Under the pieces are notes generated by a model that was not told where the DNA came from, made no database searches, and worked only from the letters and a program-made list of their open reading frames with translations. Positions 16,711 through 24,157 of a DNA stretch of 64,000 nt are shown here, piece by piece; the first letter of the stretch is position 1, and each line of letters starts with the position of its first letter. A program made the translations under genes and the position numbers. Location of the stretch: contig JAJFVF010000013.1 in assembly GCA_021371935.1 (NCBI GenBank), positions 248,001 to 312,000 of the forward strand, in the 5' to 3' direction. Origin of the DNA: a bacterium. GTDB lineage: Bacteria > Armatimonadota > UBA5829.

Positions 16711-17134
16711 TCATCCACCGCCTTTGACGTTATAGTTCGCCTGCTGGTTCATATATTCTACGCACAAATACTATTTCCTTTGTTCCCAACAATTGCAAGA
16801 GAGTCTAAAAGTTGGAAAGCTGGAAATGAGATATTTGAACCGCTGAGACGCTGAATGAATCGAGGCGCTGAAAATAGGATATTGCATTAGAACATTTATA
16901 CAAAAACACCTGCATTATTGAGTATGGTTCAAAGCAAATTCTTCGCATACGCTCAGAATGACTGGTTATATAAACGTCTTCCGGGTTTATGGATGGTTAT
17001 CGCAATCTGAAATTGCGGAAATTTTGTTTCGGTCGCGATCGGATATCGCGTCCGAACGTTGGATTTAATGACAGTGGGTTTACAATAATCAATATAAAAT
17101 ACTCATTACTAAATTGAAGGGGTATACTATTGCT
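16711..17134. other. Intergenic stretch with a tandem-hairpin repeat
   Basis: No supported gene in 424 bp. It contains the hairpins CGCAATC/AATTGCG (17001-17017) and TTCGGtCGCGAT/ATCGCGtCCGAA (17028-17056). The same arrangement, with similar loop and spacer, recurs at 26071-26121. AT-rich sequence at about 17088-17130 may hold the promoter of the next gene. Confidence 0.6.
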
Positions 17135-18160
17135 ATGAAACTCGACACAATACCCAGAATATCTCTCACGGCACTGCCGACCCCGCTCGACAATGCACCG
17201 CGCCTGGCCAAAAAACTCGGTTTGCGCAAGCTGCTGATCAAGCGTGACGACTGCACCACACTTGCCGGAGGCGGCAACAAAGCCAGAAAACTTGAATACC
17301 TGATGGCTGACGCGCTCCAGAAAGAGTGCGATGTCGTGCTCACAGACGGCGGGCCGCAGTCCAATCATGCGCGTATGACCGCAGGAGCCGCGTGCAAAGT
17401 CGGCATAGGTGAGTGTATTCTATTTATAGGCGGTCCACGGTTCGACCGATTCTACGGCAATCTCCTGCTGGATGTTGTCTTCGGCGCTCAGATCAGGTTC
17501 CTGGAAGATGCCACTGTCAAGCAGATGGAAGACGCTATGGCAAACGAAGCCCGCAGCCTCCGGCTTCGCGGGAAAAAGCCATATGTCATCCCTATGGGCG
17601 GCTCGACTCCGCTGGGAGCGCTCGGATACGTACAGGGAATCCGCGAACTGGCCGACCAGCTATCATGCGAGGACAAAGCTCCGCTGATCGTGATGGCAGT
17701 AGGATCAGCAGGCACTATGGCCGGTTGTATTCTCGGCGCACGTCTGTTTCTACCTGAGGCCGATGTGCTGGGGATAAGTGTTACAGGCAAGGCGGAAACA
17801 CTGCGCCAACATGCCGCCCAAGAGGCAAACGGCTCTGCCGATCTGATAGAAGTGAACGAGCATTTCGAGCCTGACGAGCTTAATATAAACGATGAATATT
17901 ATGGCGAACGCTATGGTGTGCCGTCAGAAGCGGGCAACAAAGCCATCCTCATGGCGGCGCAGACTGAAGGCATCATACTCGACCCGGTATATACCGGAAA
18001 GGCTATGTCCGGCCTGATCGGACTTGCTCAGTCCGGGGGTATAGACCCTGATCGGACGGTAGTTTTCATTCATACGGGCGGTTCAGCCGGGCTGATGGCA
18101 TTCGAGGACCAGTTCAGAAACCTGGCAAAGTTTCAAAGCATAGACACTCATAAGGACTGA
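17135..18160 (+). CDS. dcyD: D-cysteine desulfhydrase / ACC-deaminase-type PLP enzyme
   Basis: A 341-residue pyridoxal-phosphate enzyme of the tryptophan-synthase-beta fold. The Schiff-base lysine lies in GGGNKARKLEYL, followed by the substrate-binding TDGGPQSNHAR segment of the DcyD/ACC-deaminase family. The PLP-phosphate loop is GSAGTMAG and the C-terminal HTGG is conserved. D-cysteine desulfhydrase gives pyruvate, sulfide and ammonia; ACC deaminase is the alternative, and sequence motifs alone do not separate them. I start at the ATG at 17135 (MKLDTIPRISL); a TTG seven codons upstream is also possible. It precedes msrBA by 42 bp. Confidence 0.85.
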   Translation: MKLDTIPRISLTALPTPLDNAPRLAKKLGLRKLLIKRDDCTTLAGGGNKARKLEYLMADALQKECDVVLTDGGPQSNHARMTAGAACKVGIGECILFIGGPRFDRFYGNLLLDVVFGAQIRFLEDATVKQMEDAMANEARSLRLRGKKPYVIPMGGSTPLGALGYVQGIRELADQLSCEDKAPLIVMAVGSAGTMAGCILGARLFLPEADVLGISVTGKAETLRQHAAQEANGSADLIEVNEHFEPDELNINDEYYGERYGVPSEAGNKAILMAAQTEGIILDPVYTGKAMSGLIGLAQSGGIDPDRTVVFIHTGGSAGLMAFEDQFRNLAKFQSIDTHKD

Positions 18161-18202
18161 CCGCAAATATTGGGTATCTCATTTGCATGCAGGAGAGATG
18201 CA

Positions 18203-19153
18203 ATGGACCCTTGTGATAAAAACGAACTCATCGATATTTTCGCCTTCGCGACAGGCAAAGTGGAAAAGGTAAGCCGCATCTGCCGCACGGATGAGCAGTG
18301 GCGGGAAATGCTCACACCCAAGCAATTTGAGGTAACTCGACTAAAGGGCACAGAGCAGCCCTTTACAGGCTCCTGCTCGATGCCCATGGAGGGTCAGGTC
18401 GGTGCCTATCAGTGCATCTGCTGCGGGACGGACCTCTTCAAGAGCGTGCATAAATTCGAGTCCGGCACAGGCTGGCCGAGTTTCTGGGACCCGATATCCG
18501 AACTCAATATCACTACGCAGCCTGACGACAGCCTCGGTCGACACAGGACGGAAGTCTTGTGCGCCAGATGCGGCGCTCATCTGGGTCATGTCTTCGACGA
18601 CGGTCCCCCACCCACGGGCAAACGATACTGTATCAACGCCGTAGCTATCAAACTGGCTGAAACGACTAAAGAACCCGAGTATATGAAGGCTGTTTTTGCG
18701 GCGGGATGTTTCTGGGGAGTCGAGGCTGCTTTCAGGCAGATGCTGGGCAAAGGCGTGGTCTCGACAAGGGTAGGATACACCGGCGGCCACACTAAAAACC
18801 CGACATATGAGGACGTTTGCTCACATGCTACGGGTCATGCAGAGTCAGTTGAGGTAACGTTCGATCCGGCCATAATCAGCTACAGGCAACTGCTGGATAT
18901 ATTTTGGAGTATTCATGATCCAACCACACCCAACAGGCAGGGTCCCGATATTGGCTCGCAATACAGATCGGCGATATTCTATGTCAGCCCAGAGCAAAAG
19001 AGCGAGGCAGAGGACTCAAAATCTCATCTGGAAAAGTCTCGACGGTTCAAACACCCGATAGTGACCGAAGTCGCACCAATAGGCGAATTCTACCCTGCAG
19101 AGGATTATCATCAGCACTATCACGAAAAGCATGGCCGTGCATCGTGCAAATAG
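18203..19153 (+). CDS. msrBA: Fused peptide-methionine sulfoxide reductase MsrB-MsrA
   Basis: A 316-residue bifunctional enzyme reducing both R and S epimers of methionine sulfoxide. The MsrB half comes first (about residues 30-150): zinc pairs C-I-C-C-G and C-A-R-C-G, and catalytic Cys in RYCINAV. The MsrA half follows (about 158-316), with catalytic Cys in AGCFWG and the signature GYTGG. Many fusions have the A-B order; here it is B-A with only a short linker. No signal peptide, so it is cytoplasmic. ATG at 18203 with AGGAGAG 5 nt upstream. It fits oxidative-damage repair in a bacterium rich in Fe-S enzymes. Confidence 0.95.
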   Translation: MDPCDKNELIDIFAFATGKVEKVSRICRTDEQWREMLTPKQFEVTRLKGTEQPFTGSCSMPMEGQVGAYQCICCGTDLFKSVHKFESGTGWPSFWDPISELNITTQPDDSLGRHRTEVLCARCGAHLGHVFDDGPPPTGKRYCINAVAIKLAETTKEPEYMKAVFAAGCFWGVEAAFRQMLGKGVVSTRVGYTGGHTKNPTYEDVCSHATGHAESVEVTFDPAIISYRQLLDIFWSIHDPTTPNRQGPDIGSQYRSAIFYVSPEQKSEAEDSKSHLEKSRRFKHPIVTEVAPIGEFYPAEDYHQHYHEKHGRASCK

Positions 19154-19225
19154 CCCACGGCAGTGTAGGAATTCGGCTGGCTGCCGGCAAAATATACAAC
19201 AAGTATGCACGTGAAAGGCATCAAT

Positions 19226-19564
19226 ATGAAACCGACTGCAATTCTCACTGAACTCAAAGAGAAGAAACGGCTCAAGAAAAAGGGGCAATACAGGGTCCGG
19301 GTGGGTATGGCGACATGCGGAATCTCTGCGGGCGCCGACGCGGTCCATGATGAGTTCATAAATGCCGTCCGGCAGGCCGGTCTGGATAATGTCGATGTGA
19401 TCCCCACGGGATGCGTCGGCAGGTGCGACCTGGAGCCTATGGCAGAGGTCACTCGCGGTGACGAACCGCCTGTTTTATATATAAGGCTCGATCCCGAAAA
19501 GGTCAAAAGGATCGTAGATGAGCATTTGGCTGGGGGAAAGATTGTGACTGAGTACACTGGGTAA
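19226..19564 (+). CDS. hydD: Small thioredoxin-like [2Fe-2S] ferredoxin, HydD-type
   Basis: A 112-residue electron carrier. After a basic N-terminus it reads VRVGMATCGISAGA and later PTGCVGRCDLEPM, the Cys pattern of thioredoxin-like [2Fe-2S] domains that also form the N-terminus of HydB. Only three cysteines are in the expected region. It begins the first hydrogenase set, 67 bp before hydB; Thermoanaerobacter-type NADH-linked hydrogenases carry a comparable small fourth subunit (HydD). Start ATG at 19226 with GAAAGG upstream, not the ATG at 19205. Confidence 0.75.
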   Translation: MKPTAILTELKEKKRLKKKGQYRVRVGMATCGISAGADAVHDEFINAVRQAGLDNVDVIPTGCVGRCDLEPMAEVTRGDEPPVLYIRLDPEKVKRIVDEHLAGGKIVTEYTG

Positions 19565-19581
19565 TTATTTTCAGCCAACCT

Positions 19582-19613
19582 ACCCCATCACCTAACACCC
19601 ATCACCCGACGCC
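19582..19613 (-). repeat. 7-bp tandem repeat (GGTGNNN family)
   Basis: On the minus strand the units read GGCGTCG-like, GGTGATG, GGTGTTA, GGTGATG. It fills the hydD-hydB gap, ending just before the hydB ribosome site. Confidence 0.6.
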
Positions 19614-19631
19614 TGTTTAGAAGGAGCGGAT

Positions 19632-21416
19632 ATGAAGCGCACAATTGTGGTATGTTCGGGCACTGCCTGCGTCGATCCCGGTGGAAAACGGATCGAGCCG
19701 GAACTCAAGCGCATCATAAAAGAAAAAAATGCGCAGGACCTGGTCGAGGTCGAGGAAGCAGTATCATATGGGCTGTGCAAAAACTGCCCCATAATCGTCG
19801 TCGAGCCTGACGGCGTCTACTATGAAAAGATCGACTCTGCCAAGATCGAGAGGATCATAGACGAACATATCATAGGCGGCAAACCTGTTGAGGAGTACAA
19901 GACTCATGAATGGGTAGACACGTCACACATTCGCATGCTCGGCAGCGCGGACTTCTTCGGCAAGCAGCTTCGCATCACCCTGCGAAACTGTGGGATCATT
20001 GACCCTGAGTCATTCGATGATTATCTGGCTATGCGCGGTTATGAGGCTCTGGCGAATGTACTGGAGAATATGACACCGGATCAGGTGATCGATGAGGTGT
20101 TGAGGTCCGGTCTGCGCGGACGCGGTGGAGCGGGTTATCCGACCGGCCTCAAATGGAAGCAGACGACTGAGTTCGCCTCGGACAGACGTTTTGTGATCTG
20201 CAACGCGGACGAAGGCGACCCCGGCGCATTCATGGACCGCAGCGCAATTGAAGGTGACCCATTCTGTATACTCGAAGGCATGACCATAGGCGGTTATGCA
20301 ATCAGGTCGAACCAGGGATTCATATATGTGCGCGCTGAATACCCTCTCGCGATCAAACGTCTCACATACGCCATCGAAGAAGCCAGAAAACGCGGTCTGC
20401 TGGGCAAAAACATCTTCGGCACCGACTTCAGTTTCGATATAGAGATCCGGCTGGGCGCAGGCGCATACGTCTGTGGTGAGGAGACCGCTCTTATCGCTTC
20501 CATAGAAGGACGCCGAGGCATGCCCAGGCCGAGGCCGCCCTACCCTGCCGAGTGCGGCCTTTGGGGACATCCCACACTCATCAACAATGTAGAGACCTGG
20601 GCAAATGTGCCCGCCGTATTCCTCAACGGCGCAGACTGGTTTGCAAACCTTGGAACCGAAAAGAGCAAAGGCACAAAGGTCTTTGCGCTTGCAGGCAAGA
20701 TCAAAAACACCGGTCTGGTGGAAGTGCCCATGGGCACGACCCTTCGCGAGATCATCTATGACATAGGCGGCGGGATCAAAGACGATAAAAAGTTCAAGGC
20801 AGTCCAGACAGGTGGACCCTCCGGCGGATGCATCCCCGAGCAATATCTGGATACGCCGATAGACTATGAGTCCCTGGCAAAAGCCGGCTCGATCATGGGC
20901 TCGGGCGGAATGATCGTGATGGATGAGGACACATGCATGGTGGATGTGGCGAAGTTCTTCCTTACATTCACAGAGGATGAGTCATGCGGCAAATGCACAC
21001 CATGCCGCGAGGGGACCAAACGACTGCTGGAAATCCTCACGCGCATCACCGAGGGCAACGGCGTTCCCGAAGACCTGGAAAAGCTGGAACACCTGAGCAA
21101 AGTGGTGAAGAAATCGTCATTATGCGGTCTGGGTCAGAACGCTCCAACCCCGATCCTGTCAACCTTGCAGAATTTTCGCGATGAATATGAAGCGCACATC
21201 ATTGAGAAGCGCTGTCCGGCGGGTGTCTGTTCGGCCCTGATGAACTATTATGTCGACCCGGATATTTGCGTAGGCTGCACTCTCTGCGCCAAAGTCTGCC
21301 CAGTGAAATGCATATCCGGTGAACCTAAAAAGACTCACCATATAGACACAAGCCTCTGCATCAAGTGCGGCGAATGCCTGAGGAGATGTCCGGTGAAGGC
21401 TATTTATAGGAAGTAG
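19632..21416 (+). CDS. hydB: NADH-binding hydrogenase subunit HydB (NuoF-type), set 1
   Basis: A 594-residue flavoprotein that exchanges electrons with NAD(H) in HydABC-type hydrogenases. Domains: thioredoxin-like [2Fe-2S] (CSGTAC ... CKNC, residues about 8-52), NuoF core with the FMN/NADH loop GLRGRGGAGYPTG (near 160) and NADEGDPGAFMD, YVCGEETALI near 280, the SLBB-like segment, a [4Fe-4S] site (SCGKCTPCREG plus a later Cys), and a C-terminal 2x[4Fe-4S] ferredoxin domain (CVGCTLCAKVCP and CIKCGECLRRCP). AAGGAG precedes the ATG. Its hydA partner lies 2.7 kb downstream, beyond three unrelated genes. Confidence 0.93.
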   Translation: MKRTIVVCSGTACVDPGGKRIEPELKRIIKEKNAQDLVEVEEAVSYGLCKNCPIIVVEPDGVYYEKIDSAKIERIIDEHIIGGKPVEEYKTHEWVDTSHIRMLGSADFFGKQLRITLRNCGIIDPESFDDYLAMRGYEALANVLENMTPDQVIDEVLRSGLRGRGGAGYPTGLKWKQTTEFASDRRFVICNADEGDPGAFMDRSAIEGDPFCILEGMTIGGYAIRSNQGFIYVRAEYPLAIKRLTYAIEEARKRGLLGKNIFGTDFSFDIEIRLGAGAYVCGEETALIASIEGRRGMPRPRPPYPAECGLWGHPTLINNVETWANVPAVFLNGADWFANLGTEKSKGTKVFALAGKIKNTGLVEVPMGTTLREIIYDIGGGIKDDKKFKAVQTGGPSGGCIPEQYLDTPIDYESLAKAGSIMGSGGMIVMDEDTCMVDVAKFFLTFTEDESCGKCTPCREGTKRLLEILTRITEGNGVPEDLEKLEHLSKVVKKSSLCGLGQNAPTPILSTLQNFRDEYEAHIIEKRCPAGVCSALMNYYVDPDICVGCTLCAKVCPVKCISGEPKKTHHIDTSLCIKCGECLRRCPVKAIYRK

Positions 21417-21443
21417 TGGAGGGTGGAGAGTGGAAAGTGGAGA
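21416..21443 (+). repeat. 7-bp tandem repeat (GTGGAGA family)
   Basis: Units GTGGAGG, GTGGAGA, GTGGAAA, GTGGAGA, starting at the last base of the hydB stop codon. The third unit provides the GTG start of the next open frame. Confidence 0.7.
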
Positions 21444-22173
21444 GCAAGGAAACCATGATATCTTCAAAGCTTATGAGAAAATTGAAGCATTTGCAAAAAA
21501 GTGGCGGAAGCCGATGCAAGACTTTTGCAAAGATAATGACCAGAGGCTTGCTGTCTGGTGTCTGTGGTCTCAGTATAATCGAGGATTACAAAGTTTAAAA
21601 AACGTAAGTGCAGTAGGAGATGCTTATGCGTGCCACATAATTGATAGATGCTGCCTTGAATGCCAAATAAGTATACTTGCGATAGCCAAAAATCCAGAGC
21701 TAGGTAAATGCTACCTCGATTATGACCGAGATGCATGCATAAGGTTTTTTAAAGCGGAAGGAACACTTGATGATGATGAACTCCCTGTAGACCCAGTTCA
21801 ATATATGAAAGAACATTTTGACTGTGATCTCGAAGGCAAAACAAACACTAGCTGGTGTAATACAAGAACACTATTCGAGAAATCCGGCAAAAAAAACAAA
21901 TACAGGGTATATCTGACAGATTGTCAAGTGTCTCACGGTACAGTGACAGGTATTCGCATTATGAATGCTGTAGACCTATTACCTGTAAAGGAGCAAAGAG
22001 AAATAACAATTACATTTTTTACAGGTCATATCGTAAGCTACATTGCAACAACTCGTAACGTGATAGACTTACTGTTTGGCACTCTTTATACTCCAGAAAA
22101 AGAAAGATGTAAGAATGATTTCGCAGGGGTTGCCATTTCAATAAATGAGATAATCAATAACCTAAATGGATAA
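21430..22173 (+). CDS. Hypothetical protein inside hydrogenase set 1
   Basis: A 247-residue protein I do not recognise with confidence. It has no signal peptide or membrane segment and 11 Cys (among them RCCLEC and DRDAC). Composition is distinctly more AT-rich than the flanking hydrogenase genes, suggesting later acquisition. The N-terminal half is helical and vaguely like DUF5677-type proteins; that is only an impression. The GTG at 21430 is part of a 7-bp repeat unit, and no normal Shine-Dalgarno is present apart from the repeat's own GGAG. The next in-frame ATG is about 28 codons in. Confidence 0.6.
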   Translation: MESGEQGNHDIFKAYEKIEAFAKKWRKPMQDFCKDNDQRLAVWCLWSQYNRGLQSLKNVSAVGDAYACHIIDRCCLECQISILAIAKNPELGKCYLDYDRDACIRFFKAEGTLDDDELPVDPVQYMKEHFDCDLEGKTNTSWCNTRTLFEKSGKKNKYRVYLTDCQVSHGTVTGIRIMNAVDLLPVKEQREITITFFTGHIVSYIATTRNVIDLLFGTLYTPEKERCKNDFAGVAISINEIINNLNG

Positions 22174-22310
22174 CTTGTTCCTGAGCACGTATAGTGTTGA
22201 AAGAAAAGCATTAGGGCGCAATATCTGCTCGCAGCATAACATGGATTGCGCACATATACGCCGCATGATAACATACGAGACAATTATTCAATCGGAAAGG
22301 TTCCAATTCA

Positions 22311-23144
22311 GTGCCGATAGAAAGAGATGACTCCAACGATAATTTCACTTTCGCCGTGTTCAGCGACACTCATATTTTCGACAAAGCGCCCGAGAATACA
22401 GATATTGACGTGTATAAACAATATCAAACGTCGCGAATGTATTGGGACACGAACGAAAGATTCATCGCAGCGGCTAAAAGAGTAAATGATCTGAAACCGG
22501 ATTTCGTGATTATCACCGGTGATATGATCGACCATGTCACCGATCAGAACATAAGGTTGTATAATCAGATGAGCCGAATATTGTCGGCTGAGATATTTCC
22601 TGTCATCGGCAATCATGATAATGCGTCGTTGAGCATACGACGGACGTCCGAAATAGAAATTGAGCCGCAGTGGGACTTGGTCGAACCCGATGCAAGAGCG
22701 ACATTCTGGAGCGGAATATTTCCCGGTGATAAGTTCAACTATTCATTCGACCGAAATGGTTTTCGGTTCATTATAATCAATAACGCGGACAATAAATCGA
22801 TCCTTGAGCAACTGCCATGGCTGGAGAGCGAGCTGAGGTCAGGTGGAGACAGCAAGACGTTTATATTTAGCCATGTTCCACTGAAAACGTCTGCGACAAT
22901 GGAGACCATACGCCGAGTATGGGCGGGCAATGAGTCACTCGTTATCGGCACTTCGGATCCTCAGTTCGAGCTGCTGCATACATATCGCGGCAAAATTGCC
23001 TGTATATTCAGCGGCCACCTTCATACCTTTTCGGATGACAAAATCGAAGGGCTGCGGCAGGTGGTATGTCCTATGACTGCTCAATCGCCGGATAGCTTTT
23101 TGCTCTGCAAATGTAATTCCGACTACACCTGGCAATATAATTAA
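22311..23144 (+). CDS. Calcineurin-like metallophosphoesterase
   Basis: A 277-residue phosphohydrolase with all five metal-site motifs in order: FSDTHIF (D-x-H), GDMIDH (GD-x-x-D), GNHDN, FSHVPL (H) and SGHLH (GH-x-H). There is no signal peptide, so cytoplasmic. Substrate unknown; the family includes nucleotide and cAMP phosphodiesterases. GTG start at 22311 with GGAAAGG upstream. It forms a unit with the MBL-fold gene 28 bp downstream and separates hydB from hydA. Confidence 0.85.
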   Translation: MPIERDDSNDNFTFAVFSDTHIFDKAPENTDIDVYKQYQTSRMYWDTNERFIAAAKRVNDLKPDFVIITGDMIDHVTDQNIRLYNQMSRILSAEIFPVIGNHDNASLSIRRTSEIEIEPQWDLVEPDARATFWSGIFPGDKFNYSFDRNGFRFIIINNADNKSILEQLPWLESELRSGGDSKTFIFSHVPLKTSATMETIRRVWAGNESLVIGTSDPQFELLHTYRGKIACIFSGHLHTFSDDKIEGLRQVVCPMTAQSPDSFLLCKCNSDYTWQYN

Positions 23145-23172
23145 AATTGGAGAAGAAAAGAGACAGTAAGTA

Positions 23173-24042
23173 ATGGTATTTTCAATTGTACTCATCGCTA
23201 TGCTGCAAGCAGCACCACAAGTAGACAATCGACCTGTTGGATTCACACTCTGGCAACTGCCGGAGCAGACCCGCTCGCAGATGATGTCTTATGTGATAAA
23301 GACACCAAATGGCAAGGTCATTGTCATTGACGGAGGGATGACCGGGGATGCACCATATCTGAGGAAGTTTCTGAAGAATTTGGGCGACAAGGTAGACATA
23401 TGGTTCCTCACACATCCGCACCTCGACCATGTTAATGCATTCATCGATATACTTAAAAAACCGGACGGACTAAAGATAGGCTGTATATGTGCCTCACTGC
23501 CGACTGAAGAATGGATGAAGAAATATGATGCTCAAAATGCCGGGACCCTGGTCAATCTCAACAAAGCACTGAGAGAAACCGGCAGAAGCACAGTCGAATT
23601 GTCATGCGGACAGAAGTTTATCTTAGACGGCGTAAACATCCAGGTGCTTGGCATAAAGAACCCCGAGATACTCACCGGCACTGTGAACAATTCGAGCATT
23701 GTATTGCGTGTATGGGACTCAACTAAATCCGTATTGTTCCTGGGCGACACAGGTTTTGAAGCAGGAAAGAAGCTGCTCAAAAGCGAGTATGCGTCATGCC
23801 TGCATGCCGACTACGTTCAGATGGCTCATCATGGCCAGGACGGCGCTGGTGAGGACGTATATAAAGCAATCAAGCCGTCATATTGCCTTTGGCCGACTCC
23901 AATCTGGCTCTGGAATGTTGATAATGGCGGAGGCATTGGTTCGGGTCCATGGAAGACACTGGAGACCAGAAAGTGGATAAAAGAATTAGCTGTCAAAGAT
24001 AACTATGTTACCGGAGTCGATGGTTTGGTTAAGATAGACTAG
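23173..24042 (+). CDS. Exported metallo-beta-lactamase-fold hydrolase
   Basis: A 289-residue MBL-fold protein. The zinc motif is THPHLDH (H-x-H-x-D-H, about residues 76-82); further ligands are in FLGDTG and AHHGQDG, the arrangement of ComEC-C-terminal-like and related hydrolases. The first about 15 residues are hydrophobic (short signal or anchor). Substrate unknown. It follows the metallophosphoesterase by 28 bp, so the two may act on related substrates (inference). Confidence 0.8.
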   Translation: MVFSIVLIAMLQAAPQVDNRPVGFTLWQLPEQTRSQMMSYVIKTPNGKVIVIDGGMTGDAPYLRKFLKNLGDKVDIWFLTHPHLDHVNAFIDILKKPDGLKIGCICASLPTEEWMKKYDAQNAGTLVNLNKALRETGRSTVELSCGQKFILDGVNIQVLGIKNPEILTGTVNNSSIVLRVWDSTKSVLFLGDTGFEAGKKLLKSEYASCLHADYVQMAHHGQDGAGEDVYKAIKPSYCLWPTPIWLWNVDNGGGIGSGPWKTLETRKWIKELAVKDNYVTGVDGLVKID

Positions 24043-24111
24043 GCCGGGTTATGCGGTAAGCGCATAATCCGGGCCTCTGAGAGCATTATTCACGTTCCTC
24101 GTGAATAATGC
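24042..24111. repeat. Two consecutive hairpins downstream of the MBL gene
   Basis: First hairpin about 14 bp (24042-24055 with 24061-24075), second 12 bp perfect (24083-24094 with 24100-24111, TTCCT loop). No T-run, so attenuation or a paired-palindrome repeat is more likely than termination. Confidence 0.6.
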
Positions 24112-24157
24112 GGACAAGATATCAATATGTGGTTGCTGATCGACCGGAGGAGCGTAT

